From: Pseudomonas sp. DC1.2 | GTDB lineage: Bacteria; Pseudomonadota; Gammaproteobacteria; Pseudomonadales; Pseudomonadaceae | Direction: 5' to 3' | NCBI RefSeq assembly: GCF_034351645.1 | Contig: NZ_CP133782.1 | Coordinates: 5,548,001-5,612,000, forward strand | DNA length: 64,000 nt | Shown: piece by piece, positions 20,701 to 30,300 of the stretch | Layout: every line of letters starts with the position of its first letter | Numbering within the stretch: the stretch's first letter is position 1 | The notes under the pieces: generated by a model | Told to the model about the DNA's origin: nothing | Databases searched by the model: none | What the model saw: the letters and a program-made list of their open reading frames with translations, nothing else | Made by a program: the position numbers and the translations under genes

Positions 20701-22194
20701 CTGGAAACACAGCGCACCGACTACGAGGATGCGCTGCAAAAACTCAAAACATTGAATGTCTTCACCCCTCTGCACGATTATCAGCAACGCTCTCTTGGTT
20801 ACCTCAAGGCCCAACTCGACCTCACACAAGCGGGAATAACCGAAGCACTCACTACCTTCACTCCTAAACTCAGAACCGTTCTGGATCAAGCCGAGCAACA
20901 GGGCCGGGCCCGTCAAGATCGTCATATCGAAGACGCCGGACAAATGAGCGTGTTAAACCGGGACATGATCAAGCGCCTGAGTTACATACAGTCGCGCTTC
21001 ACCCACCTCAAGGTATTTGCAAAGGAAGGTCTGCAACTGATCCAAGACACTCGGAAGCGCCTGCCTGCCTACGCCATCGAAGACCTCAAGGCGCTGCAAG
21101 TCACCCTGTCGCGCAACTTATGCCTGGCGTCAGAAACCACCACGACAGCGCCGGATGCTTGGTATGCCATCGACCAGATTATCGACAGCGCCGACCTCAC
21201 GATCCAGGGGCTGCGCGATACCTTGGCCGAGCGCAGCGAAAACCGTCTGGACGAACGAATCGGCACCCTGAACAGCCTGTTCGAACAGTTCAGCGGCGTA
21301 GACGAACGCTTGCAAGACTTCAAACTGGAGTTCCCTGGGCAGGTGCTTGAAGAGCCTTTCACCCGTTTGCGCGATCAGATCACCGAGTTCAAGCAAAGCA
21401 CCGTAAATAATCTGGTCTTGTTAATCGGCGAAAGGAACATCCTGCGAGTCCAGCCAGGCCCGTCGCAAACAACGCCCAGACCCAAGAGAAGGTTTATCCA
21501 TACGCGCTACAACGGTGTGCTCATCGGCGAGCCGCGCCTGTCTGACGCAGGCCTTGAAACTAATCTGGTGGACATCAAGTCGCCCCTCACCCAAAAGACC
21601 ATGGCGACCTTCCATGAAAAAACACCGGGCGTATGGGTTGAAAGGGTCCAGTCCTCGGAGTCAACCGCCGTCGCCCCGAATATTCAAAGCAGTACTACCG
21701 CAGGTCAGGCCCTGCTCGATGGCCTGACAGCGTTCAAAACACGCGCCACGGCGCAAATGAATCAACCTGGACGCACGCCGACGGGAGTGGAATACCTGTA
21801 CCACCAGCATGCCATGCGACTGGAGCAGGCCAGTCGTGCCATCGAGCAAGCGTTGACAGACGCCAACCTCACCGATGACAACTCAATTTCGGCCGCCGAG
21901 ATCAGCAAAAACCTCGACGCCGCCGTAGAGAGCCTCTACACCCAGGCTCACATCGGCATGGAAAAAATGATCAAGGAGCAGCCCCCTACCATCGCAGGCA
22001 TTGAGTGGCTCAACGGAAAGAAACTGATCGCCATTAAAAAAACCATCAATCGGCGTCGGCTCAAGGGCAGCAAATCCGATTACCTGGATGAGTACACCGT
22101 CAGCGACTCCAAATCCCATAAGGTCTTCTGGTACGCACACTTTCATTACTCGATGGACTGGCCCCTATCAAACCGGACACCTGCACCCCGTTAA
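17719..22194 (+). CDS. Giant DUF6543-like (dermonecrotic-toxin-like) protein, 3' end cut by IS
   Basis: This very large protein lacks a signal peptide and resembles the Pseudomonas giant toxin group annotated as DUF6543/dermonecrotic toxin domain. It is a paralogue of the product at 27373-31965 over its whole length; shared blocks include GTFTVPGKTE, ALPLGNKT, RPLAFIP, ANMFVIGP, SVLAWLPD and LADRQSVSN. Two hydrophobic stretches lie at about residues 715-745 and 765-782, RLRLRGGG at 925-932, long charged helices at about 935-1030, and a MATFHEKTPGVWVERV block near 1295. The native frame runs 1,478 codons to base 22152, then reads 13 codons of IS DNA to a stop. Function is unproven; a host- or rival-directed toxin is inferred. 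Confidence 0.8.
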   Translation: MTQSSDTPTQQKTVRHAPLEALMTQLCVGPDLGEVAAVLLRQALQALYPNLDIDPAIAMVGTSCWEIVDDAIIPKPTQYEALTDILAGRSLNDDQVIYLESQHFLTQQPLTDPVLHLPVRIAEIASTLNILAPQMLIAYQEQQLAFWNKTDNNGVRWHALSSTLRNIWNVDKVEGWTTEDCRMARHFFHAPDLATRGLNNPFGSKAYLFDIDSVDGENVKHLNEMPFAALIGTHQGRTSILMYSGVNGYEKFDSLEQLGASLPVHLDTSRNYKKIQWRLYEPSGHFFDQQACTLISMQIDIIGALSVADLNPIDAVQSPLRKPLGIVELSEKKGPVKEWFRDLLPDWLRNASSSDLTLYSRHLKDLATLHSLNAGQSYQDGILPIDQYTLKALKDEMTKDHADAARLKLDMFTVRIESQLIWGTFTVPGKTEVSLFSLVELALQNLVALPLGNKTLRSTNGNSRPAWLTVDYIEALIKRVNIGSTYPALIKAKLLDDPKEKARREALYTQHLRIQLPLLAMQCRIRNEAGIDERGYRYVVAVMQPDLSDHEVEGQIIVIRPLAFIPKRRITTTADVVANMFVIGPQDPAAGPCLLYRPLLDEPLTQYPSPANLLYAIQQSVSLRNSVLAWLPDAARSDYEFYVFPGQLPSPWAALEFLVDPVKLWTMSGPMSLGAQPLNGELFANLYQANANALIELADRQSVSNTEARWATFKHSGWLIFSSVLPFLNRTAGTATWIWQMVDTLQTFVEDYEQKRTQEEWATFVDILLTLGLAITVHMASRNRPTRSISAKKSQPELLINTPPLAEPTVVKKIPDLTAYELPPGHFRSLHTSGALNRLPASLGSVLDSFKTVKPEGLVTPSTVTGAHRHLYPLGQKWYAPVGERWFEVTVDTDAKVIIVDPRQTTRTGPTLINNAKGEWFIDTRLRLRGGGLPTQKQKNETLITTRAALLRSQLTTFENEKKTTQDALQLSRQQMTDAQGTSVEGKRELYLQKLETQRTDYEDALQKLKTLNVFTPLHDYQQRSLGYLKAQLDLTQAGITEALTTFTPKLRTVLDQAEQQGRARQDRHIEDAGQMSVLNRDMIKRLSYIQSRFTHLKVFAKEGLQLIQDTRKRLPAYAIEDLKALQVTLSRNLCLASETTTTAPDAWYAIDQIIDSADLTIQGLRDTLAERSENRLDERIGTLNSLFEQFSGVDERLQDFKLEFPGQVLEEPFTRLRDQITEFKQSTVNNLVLLIGERNILRVQPGPSQTTPRPKRRFIHTRYNGVLIGEPRLSDAGLETNLVDIKSPLTQKTMATFHEKTPGVWVERVQSSESTAVAPNIQSSTTAGQALLDGLTAFKTRATAQMNQPGRTPTGVEYLYHQHAMRLEQASRAIEQALTDANLTDDNSISAAEISKNLDAAVESLYTQAHIGMEKMIKEQPPTIAGIEWLNGKKLIAIKKTINRRRLKGSKSDYLDEYTVSDSKSHKVFWYAHFHYSMDWPLSNRTPAPR
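22149..22153. repeat. Target-site duplication, left copy
   Basis: CTCGA directly abuts the left IS end and is repeated exactly at 23478-23482 on the other side, the 5-bp duplication expected for an IS2-type insertion. Confidence 0.9.
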
Positions 22195-23063
22195 ATTGAT
22201 GCCGCTGCCAAACGCCTAAACTCCCGTGGTGAACGGTATTTCAGCGCGCTGTGCGGATGCTCCTCGTTGTAATGCTCAAAGGCAATCGTCAGGTTACGCA
22301 AGGCTGTTTCCCGGTCAGGTTTGGGCATGTGCGCGACGTAGTCGCGTTTCATCGTTTTGACGAAGCTCTCGGCCATGCCGTTGCTCTGCGGGCTACGCAC
22401 CGGTGTGGTCACCGGTTGCAAACCGATCTGTCGGGCAAACTGGCGTGTCTGTTCAGCGATGTAGGCCGAGCCATTGTCGCTCAGCCATTGCACCGGGGTG
22501 GCAGGCGCCTCTTCACCGAAGCGTTTTTCCACCGCCTCCAGCATCAGATCACGGATATCGTCGCCGCTGTACCCGGTCGGGCTGGCCACCCAACCGATGG
22601 CTTCGCGGTCGCAGCAGTCCAGGGCAAAGGTCACGCTCAGCTTGGCGTTATCATCACAGCGAAACTCAAACCCGTCCGAGCACCACCGGGTATCGCTGGT
22701 GGCCACGGCAATTCGGCCTTCGTGACGGCGTGCCACACCCGGTTGTTTAATCCGTCGCTCCAGCAGCAACTGATGATCGCGCATGACGCGATAAACCCGC
22801 TTGACGTTGATCGGCGCCTGACTCTGCTTTTCACGCCGACGACGCAGCAACCCCCACACACGGCGGTACCCGTAGCTGGGCAGTTCACTCACTTCAGCCT
22901 GAATTTCTTCGACCAGTGCGGCATCGTCCAGCGCAGGGCGACGCCGCTCGACCTGAGCATTTGGGTTGAGTCGAACCGTCAATTGCGAGCGCGCTACACC
23001 GAGACTTTCACTGATCAGCTTCACTGGTCGTCCCCCGGCAACAAGGGTGAGTGCGCAATCCAT
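22191..23063 (-). CDS. IS3-family transposase OrfB (DDE integrase)
   Basis: OrfB is the catalytic part of the transposase. The RNase H-like core shows the DDE triad: the first Asp in RWCSDGFEF, the second in [10 protein letters not shown] and the Glu in [15 protein letters not shown], followed by the [15 protein letters not shown]-terminus of IS3 elements. It overlaps orfA by 43 bases in the -1 frame. A slip at CGA-AAA would join ...RSRK to MDCAL..., giving the OrfAB fusion that is the active transposase in this family. The ATG at 23063 marks the earliest plausible separate start. Confidence 0.93.
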   Translation of the reverse strand: MDCALTLVAGGRPVKLISESLGVARSQLTVRLNPNAQVERRRPALDDAALVEEIQAEVSELPSYGYRRVWGLLRRRREKQSQAPINVKRVYRVMRDHQLLLERRIKQPGVARRHEGRIAVATSDTRWCSDGFEFRCDDNAKLSVTFALDCCDREAIGWVASPTGYSGDDIRDLMLEAVEKRFGEEAPATPVQWLSDNGSAYIAEQTRQFARQIGLQPVTTPVRSPQSNGMAESFVKTMKRDYVAHMPKPDRETALRNLTIAFEHYNEEHPHSALKYRSPREFRRLAAASI

Positions 23064-23407
23064 TTTCGCGACCGAGCAATCTCCACAGCTTCCTGAAGGA
23101 TCTCGACCTGCATGGTTTTCTTGCCAAGCATGCGCTGTAGCTCGCGGATCTGCTTGAGCGCATCGGCCAGCTCGGAAGCGGGCACCACGCTCTCCCCAGC
23201 ACTGACAGCCGAGAGACTGCCGCTCTGATAGAGCTTGCGCCACTGAAACAACTGGTTGGCATTCACGCCATTCTGTCGAGCCACCACCGAGACGCTTTGC
23301 CCCGGTTGCAGGCTCTCGCGAACCATGGCCAGTTTTTGCTCCGGGCTCCAGCGGCGACGCCGCTCCTGACCCAAAAGCTCCCCACCCTTATCGTTTCTAT
23401 TAGTCAT
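23021..23407 (-). CDS. IS3-family transposase OrfA
   Basis: OrfA (about 128 residues) supplies the DNA-binding helix-turn-helix: [41 protein letters not shown]. It then has a leucine-rich helix ([22 protein letters not shown]) used for multimerisation. It is the first frame of the IS and is read before the frameshift into orfB. An in-frame ATG two codons upstream at 23413 is also possible. Confidence 0.93.
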   Translation of the reverse strand: MTNRNDKGGELLGQERRRRWSPEQKLAMVRESLQPGQSVSVVARQNGVNANQLFQWRKLYQSGSLSAVSAGESVVPASELADALKQIRELQRMLGKKTMQVEILQEAVEIARSRKWIAHSPLLPGDDQ

Positions 23408-23481
23408 ATACACAGTCGTTTGCCTATCCCTTATGTTAAGGGGGAAACGGTGTCCTGTCTTTCAGGGGGCTCGTCCACTCG

Positions 23482-23655
23482 ACCTCCTGGACACCGTCCA
23501 AGACGTTTGTCTCGGCGCGCTTGAAAACCCTGGCGGAGAAAAATCTGGGTTTGGCAGCCGACACGGTCAAGGGCATGAATGAGCTACAACAGATCGCGTT
23601 TTACCGCAGCGAAATAGGCCTGGATCAGGCAAAACGACTGTTTTTCGCCGAGTGA
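23482..23655 (+). pseudogene. Severed 3' end of the first giant toxin-like gene
   Basis: If the IS and one CTCGA copy are removed, the frame reads on without a break as ...HFHYS|TSWTPSKTFVSARLK... and ends ...LQQIAFYRSEIGLDQAKRLFFAE, stop at 23653-23655. This matches the end of the paralogue (PLQSIAIYRAEISHRLADLLFLK). The restored protein would be 1,535 residues against 1,530 for the paralogue. The fragment has no start of its own. Confidence 0.92.
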
Positions 23656-23719
23656 TCCAGTTGGGCGCCGAGAGCAAGATCCCGCGCCCTTGCCACAACG
23701 TGTCGGCACACAACTTGCT

Positions 23720-23746
23720 GCTTCCAGTCACCTAAAGGCTGGAAGC
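23720..23746 (+). promoter_or_regulatory. Hairpin covering the ribosome-binding site of the AraC-type gene
   Basis: GCTTCCAG (23720-23727) pairs perfectly with CTGGAAGC (23739-23746), which contains the GGAAG Shine-Dalgarno sequence just before the ATG at 23751. The 8-bp stem with an 11-base loop would hide the ribosome site. Confidence 0.6.
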
Positions 23747-23750
23747 CATC

Positions 23751-24743
23751 ATGCTTCACTCTCACCTCACCACCCTTAACGCCGTCGCTTTGGTGCTTAA
23801 CGCTTTCAAGGCCAAAGGTCTGTCCAGCGACGCCCTGCTGGCCGACAGCGGTATCAGTGCTGCCGACTTGAGCCGCGCCGACACCCGCATCACCACCCAT
23901 CAAGAGATGCAGGTCTGCGCCAACGCGGTCGCGCTCAAGCGTGATATCGGCCTGGAACTCGGAAGGCGGATGCACGTTTCGTCCTACGGCATGCTCGGTT
24001 ATGCACTGCTCACCAGTGCCACCTTCGGTGACGCATTGCGCCTGGCGATACGCTATCCGGCGCTGCTGGGAACACTTTTCGAACTGAGCCTGGAAGACGA
24101 CGGCGAGCACATCTGGTTCGTGGCTGCCGATTACCGGGAAAGCGCTTCTCTGGCTGTGTTCAACGCCGAGTTCTGTTTGGTCTCGTTGAAAGTTATCTGC
24201 GACGACCTGCTTGGGCATTCGTTGCCACTGCTTCGCGCTCGGTTCGAACACACAGCGCCGGATTACCAAGCGACCTACGCCGAACACTTCGACTGTTCGT
24301 TGCACTTCGAGGCGCGGGATAACGCGTTTGCCTTCGACAGGTGCTGGCTTGATCAACCCTTGCCACTGGCCGACACCATCACCCATCAGGCCATGGCCGA
24401 ACGCTGCCGCAAACAGAACACCGAGTTCACTGGCCGCCAGGCATGGCTGGGGCGGATTCGCCAGTTGCTCAGCGCGCAACTCAACGCCGCGCCAGGGCTA
24501 GAGGGGTTAGCCGAACAGATGACATGTTCGGCGCGCACCCTGCGTCGGCACCTCAAGGATCTGGGGTGTAGCTATCAGGAATTGCTCGATGAACTAAGGT
24601 TCGAGCGGGCCAAGCAATTGCTCTGTGAAGATCAGTGGCCGATCTACCGAATTGCCGAAGCGCTAGGCTTCAGTGAAACCGCCAGTTTTCGACATGCGTT
24701 TGTGCGCTGGAGTGGCGTGGCGCCCAGTCAGTTCCGCCCCTGA
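23751..24743 (+). CDS. AraC-family transcriptional regulator
   Basis: The 330-residue protein has the arabinose-binding-like N-terminal domain of the OruR/ArgR-type AraC group (about residues 15-200) and a C-terminal double helix-turn-helix: LEGLAEQMTCSARTLRRHLKDLG, then ELRFERAKQLLCEDQWPIYRIAEALGFSETASFRHAFVRWSG. It directly precedes the polyamine deacetylase operon on the same strand, with 185 bases between, and is the natural candidate for its control; no operator was identified. Its own translation may be limited by the upstream hairpin. Confidence 0.9.
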   Translation: MLHSHLTTLNAVALVLNAFKAKGLSSDALLADSGISAADLSRADTRITTHQEMQVCANAVALKRDIGLELGRRMHVSSYGMLGYALLTSATFGDALRLAIRYPALLGTLFELSLEDDGEHIWFVAADYRESASLAVFNAEFCLVSLKVICDDLLGHSLPLLRARFEHTAPDYQATYAEHFDCSLHFEARDNAFAFDRCWLDQPLPLADTITHQAMAERCRKQNTEFTGRQAWLGRIRQLLSAQLNAAPGLEGLAEQMTCSARTLRRHLKDLGCSYQELLDELRFERAKQLLCEDQWPIYRIAEALGFSETASFRHAFVRWSGVAPSQFRP

Positions 24744-24928
24744 AGATCAAAAAATCAACAGATTCAGCGTTACGCGCCCTGAGCTGAGGCATTCGAGCGC
24801 CATTGAGGGGCGAATTTCGGACACACTTATTGGCCATATCGATCCCCTTTTGGCCTTTCCTGCCGTTCTCCAAATCAGCGCTCGCCGCAAGACTGAGTTC
24901 CACCGAATCAGCTTGCGGAGAACAATAA

Positions 24929-25960
<1,032 letters not shown>

Positions 25961-25972
25961 GGAAGTAGAACA

Positions 25973-27088
25973 ATGAACAGACTCAAGCGTTTTATCGCGC
26001 CAGCGATCTTCCCGACAATGCTCTGCGCCACGGTGCTCAGTGGTGCCGCTCACGCCGAAGAACGCACGTTGCGCGTCTACAACTGGTTCGACTACATCAC
26101 CCCTAAGGCGCTGGAAGACTTCAAGGCCCAGAACACCCAGACCAAACTGGTCTACGACATCTTCGACACCAATGAAGCGCTGGAGGCCAAATTGCTGACC
26201 GGCAACTCCGGTTACGACGTGGTGGTGCCGTCCAACGTGTTCCTCGCCAAGCAAATCGAAGCCGGTGTGTTCCAGCCGCTCGACCGCAGCAAACTGCCGA
26301 ACTGGAACCACCTCGATCCCAAGCTGATGAAGCTGATCGAAACCAACGATCCGGGCAATAAATTTGCGGTGCCCTACATGTACGGGACCATCCTGATCGG
26401 CTTCAACCCGGCCAAAATCAAGGCCGCATTGGGCGACAACGCGCCGGTGGACAGTTGGGACCTGATTTTCAAAGAAGAGAACATCAGCAAGCTCAAGCAG
26501 TGCGGCGTGGCGCTGCTCGACTCGCCGTCGGAAATTTTGCCGCTGGCGTTGCAGCACCTTGGACTGGACCCTAACAGCAAGAAGCCCGAAGACTACGTCA
26601 AGGCTGAAGCTTTACTGATGAAGATCCGTCCGTACATCACCTACTTCCACTCGTCCAAGTACATGGCCGATATCGCCAACGGAGACATCTGCGTTGCGGT
26701 CGGTTATTCCGGAAGCTTCTCCCAGGCCGCCAATCGCGCGAAGGAAGCCAAGAACGGCGTGGTGGTCGACATGCGCTTGCCCAAAGAAGGCGCGCCGATC
26801 TGGTTCGACATGCTCGCGATTCCCAAGGGCGCAAAAAATACCGAGGATGCCTACACCTTCATTAACTACTTGCTGCAACCCCAAGTGATCGCGCCCGTGA
26901 GCGATTTCGTGGGTTACCCGAACCCAAACAAAGACGCCACCGACCGCGTCGACCCGGCGATCCGTAACAACCCGAACCTGTACCCCACCGAAGCGGCCAT
27001 GAGCACCCTTTACACCTTGCAACCGTTGCCGCGTGACGCGGAGCGAGCGCGAACCCGAGCCTGGACTAAAATTAAATCCGGGACTTGA
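25973..27088 (+). CDS. Periplasmic polyamine-binding protein (PotF/SpuD family)
   Basis: The 371-residue protein has a signal peptide ending around SGAAHAEE. It then shows the PotD/PotF fold: LRVYNWFDYITPKALEDF, YDVVVPSNVFLAKQIEAGVFQPLDR, VPYMYGTILIGFN and ICVAVGYSGSFSQAANRA. Family members bind putrescine, spermidine or relatives for an ABC importer, but no permease or ATPase genes are adjacent. Its coupling to aphA suggests acetylated polyamines as ligand; that is inference. GAGGAAG precedes the ATG, and a terminator follows at 27148. Confidence 0.92.
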   Translation: MNRLKRFIAPAIFPTMLCATVLSGAAHAEERTLRVYNWFDYITPKALEDFKAQNTQTKLVYDIFDTNEALEAKLLTGNSGYDVVVPSNVFLAKQIEAGVFQPLDRSKLPNWNHLDPKLMKLIETNDPGNKFAVPYMYGTILIGFNPAKIKAALGDNAPVDSWDLIFKEENISKLKQCGVALLDSPSEILPLALQHLGLDPNSKKPEDYVKAEALLMKIRPYITYFHSSKYMADIANGDICVAVGYSGSFSQAANRAKEAKNGVVVDMRLPKEGAPIWFDMLAIPKGAKNTEDAYTFINYLLQPQVIAPVSDFVGYPNPNKDATDRVDPAIRNNPNLYPTEAAMSTLYTLQPLPRDAERARTRAWTKIKSGT

Positions 27089-27147
27089 AACAACCACGAG
27101 ACGTCATACCCGGGGCAGCCATTGCTGCTGCCTCCCTCATCTGAAGA

Positions 27148-27169
27148 CCCGCGAATTCGCGGGTTTTTT
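27148..27169 (+). terminator. Rho-independent terminator of the aphA operon
   Basis: The palindrome CCCGCGAATTCGCGGG is followed by six T, 60 bases after the binding-protein stop. It isolates the polyamine operon from the second giant gene. Confidence 0.9.
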
Positions 27170-27323
27170 CTGACCGCGATAGTGACTTATCACACCCCGG
27201 GAATCACGCGCGCTTGCCTGCGCTCTGCGTGTGCTGCATCTCACCACCGACATGAGCAAATTCTTTCGACCTGCACTAACTATCTACCACCTCCCGTGCT
27301 CTACCGCCCTCTACCTTGCCCCG

Positions 27324-27349
27324 ATAGCGCATCCCGGCGGGCTGCGTAT
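27324..27349 (+). promoter_or_regulatory. Leader hairpin of the second giant toxin-like gene
   Basis: ATA-g-CGCA-t-CCCG and CGGG-c-TGCG-TAT form an imperfect stem ending 23 bases before the ATG at 27373. Layout and mismatch position echo the hairpin before the first giant gene, and both leaders also share a TACCACCT block (17628 and 27285). Confidence 0.55.
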
Positions 27350-27372
27350 GGATCAGCAAAAGGGTAATGGCA

Positions 27373-30300
27373 ATGTCTGATACCGATTTCGAAAATATTC
27401 TCACCCAATTGGTGACGGGGCCCTCAATGCGAGAGGTCGCCTGTAAAGCATTGCGCTCAGCACTCAGCACTCTCTACCCGGCACTGAATATCGATCCGTC
27501 AAAAGCGGTGATCGTAACGCCCATCTGGAATGTCGCTGATGGTCAGGTTTCGTCCGGCAACAACCATTTCGAGTCACTCACCGACGCACTGGTTCGGCTC
27601 AGTCTCAGCGCACAGACCGCCACCTGGATTGACGCAGAGCACTATCTGACGTTGCAGCCGGGCGCCAACTCAGCGATCCAGCTCCCGGTCAAAATCAGTG
27701 CAATCGGGAGACTGATAAACCAACTGAGCCTGCTATTTTTCGTGGCACTTCAAGAACAGTACGTGGACTACTGGAACGAGATGACCGAAAACGCAGTCCC
27801 GCGCTGGCTTAAGCTTTCGGACAACTTGCGCAAGCTCTGGCACATCAAGCAAATGCCTGACTGGGACGAGGACCAGAAGGCGATGGCGCTGGCCTTTTTC
27901 AATAACCCGGAGCAAACCAGCCGACACAATACTGATAAGTATCAGTACAAGGCCTGCCTGATCGACATCGATAACTCGCAGGGGCATCAGTGGGTATTGG
28001 ATGTCGCCGTTCTAGTGGGGACAGTGGACGGACGTACACTCGTGATCAGCCGCTCGATTGCCGAAGGTTTCAAGCAACACGATTCGTTGGAATCATTTGG
28101 CAAAACGCTCCCGGACCGCTTTTCTTCCTCCCCTGGCTCAAATGCGGTGCGATGGCGGTTGTACGAACCGACAGGCAATTTTTTCGATCATCAAGCCTGT
28201 GCATTGATAGCCCTCGAAATCCAAGCCATAGGTCAGCTTTACGGCGCAATTGCGCCAGAGGATTACCAGCCTCCAATCAATACTGCTGCGGTACACCGTA
28301 AGGGCTTGCCCACGGGGCAGTACGATCAAATCAGATCCTTTCTGCCTGAATGGATAAACGATGCGCAACCAGCGGATCTGACCCGTTACAGCCGACACCT
28401 GATGGACCTCGCATTGCTTAGAGAAAAGCATGCCGGCAAATCCTATCTGGATGACATTCCAGCGCTACGAGTTTTTACCCTGAACACATTGCGAGACCGG
28501 GTAGTGAAAGATCATCCGGAAACCGAGGATCCAAAACTCGAAAACATTGAACTAAGCATCACCAGTCTTGTGGTTATCGGTACTTTCACCGTGCCAGGCA
28601 AGACCGAGACCGTCACGATGTCGTTGGTCGATTTGGCATTGCAGAATCTGATTGCGGTGCCGTTGGGAAACAAGACCGTGCGACGCACTGACAACGGCGT
28701 GGTTGAAGCCTGGATGACCCCGGCCTATCTGCAACAGTTGGTCACTGATGTCGATATCGGTGAAGTCTATCCCGCGTTGATCAAACGTAAGTTGTTCGCT
28801 GACACGCTGGAAACGCAACGAAGACAAGAGCTGTTCGCCAGCCAGTTGCGCATCCAGTTACCGCTTCAAGCACTGCAGTACAAGATCCGTGGCGAGTCTG
28901 GAATTGACGATCTGGGCTACCAGTATGTGGTCGCGGCGATGCATGAAAAAGCAACGGATCGTTATGTGAGCGATCTGGAAATTATTATTCGGCCGCTGGC
29001 TTTCATTCCCGAAAGTCATACGGACGACAAAGCCGATGCGGTCGCCAATATGTTTGTCATCGGGCCTAAATTTGTCGACAAGGGGCCTTGCCTGCTCTTT
29101 CGCCCGCTACTTGAACCTGCGCTTTTACAGTACCCCTGCGAAGCCAATCTGCTGTATGCAATCAAACATAGCCAGACGCTTCGGCAGTCCGTATTGGCCT
29201 GGCTGCCAGATGATGTGCGATTCAACTATTCGCAATACGTGTTCCCCGGTCGCCTGCCTTCCGCCTGGACATTGTCTCAATGGTTGGTCGACTCAACGTC
29301 AGTCCTGCGCATGATGGGGGAAGTCACGCTGTCCAAGACACCCCTTGTGGAACCTTGTCTGTCGACATTGTTCGCCGACAATGCCAACGCGATGATCACC
29401 CTTGCAGACCGACAGTCAGTCTCCAACGCTCAAAGCCGCTGGGAGACACTCAAACACGGGGCCTGGGCACTGTTCAACATCGCTCTGCCGTTTCTGGGCA
29501 GAACAGCTGAAACAGCGACCTGGATCTGGCAAATCATAGACGACTTGGATGTGGCTAATAAAGCCAGCGAAAAGGGTGACAGTGAAAACACTTGGACCGC
29601 GCTGACCGACCTGTTTCTGGCAGTAGCCATGGTACTTGCCCATCGTGCAGCGACACGCCATGCAGGGGCTGCGCGAGCCCTGGAAAATGACTCTGCCTTA
29701 TTGGACAAAGAACCCACAGTGCTTGAGCAGGAACAGGAGAATACAGAAGAAAAACTGGTCACGACGGCGCCGCCGAAAATCACGCTCACTCAGATGCCGG
29801 ACATCGCCGCGCAGCAGTTACCCGAATCTCACAAAACCTCTTTGTACACCTCTGGCCCCCTTGCGCGTAAGGGTCTGGAGGCCTTTCTGGAGGGCATGGC
29901 CATTACCAAACCTCAAGGCTTGCCCGCCCCCTCAACCGAAGTCGGCCTACACCAATTTTTGAGCGCGTTAAATCAGAAATGGTATGCGCAGGTCGGCCAA
30001 CGCTGGTTCGAAGTCACCCTCAATGAAAGTGACTTCGTGCAGATCATCAATACACGCGACTCTCCGGCAAAAACCGGCCCACTGTTGATGCATTCTTCAA
30101 ATGGAGCATGGGAAGTCGACATACGCTTGAGATTACGCGGTGGAGGTCGCAGCCGAAAAGAAGTAATGCAGGAAAACGCACGACGCATCATCGAGCTCAA
30201 ACAACAACTAACTTCCTTCGACGCGAACAAGGAAACGCTGAAGACAGCGCTAGAGAACGCAGAGAAAGCCGCCGCCACCTCAACACCCGGCGTCGATGAT

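Larger units (their letters stand above)
22154..23477 (-). mobile_element. Complete IS3-family (IS2-subgroup) insertion sequence, 1,324 bp
   Basis: The element is bounded by imperfect inverted repeats: TGGACTGGCCCCTATCAAAC on the left and, read inward from the right, TGGACGAGCCCCCTGAAAGA, each followed by a CGGACACC or AGGACACC block. The ends match the IS2 type. Flanking 5-bp copies of CTCGA are identical. Two overlapping transposase frames, orfA and orfB, read on the minus strand. Nothing appears broken, so the insertion is intact and probably recent. It interrupts the 3' end of the giant gene on its left. Confidence 0.93.

Noticed and set aside
27122..27372. A short open frame between the polyamine operon and the second giant gene
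   Set aside because: It runs through a terminator and the giant gene's promoter/leader, and its translation has no protein-like composition.
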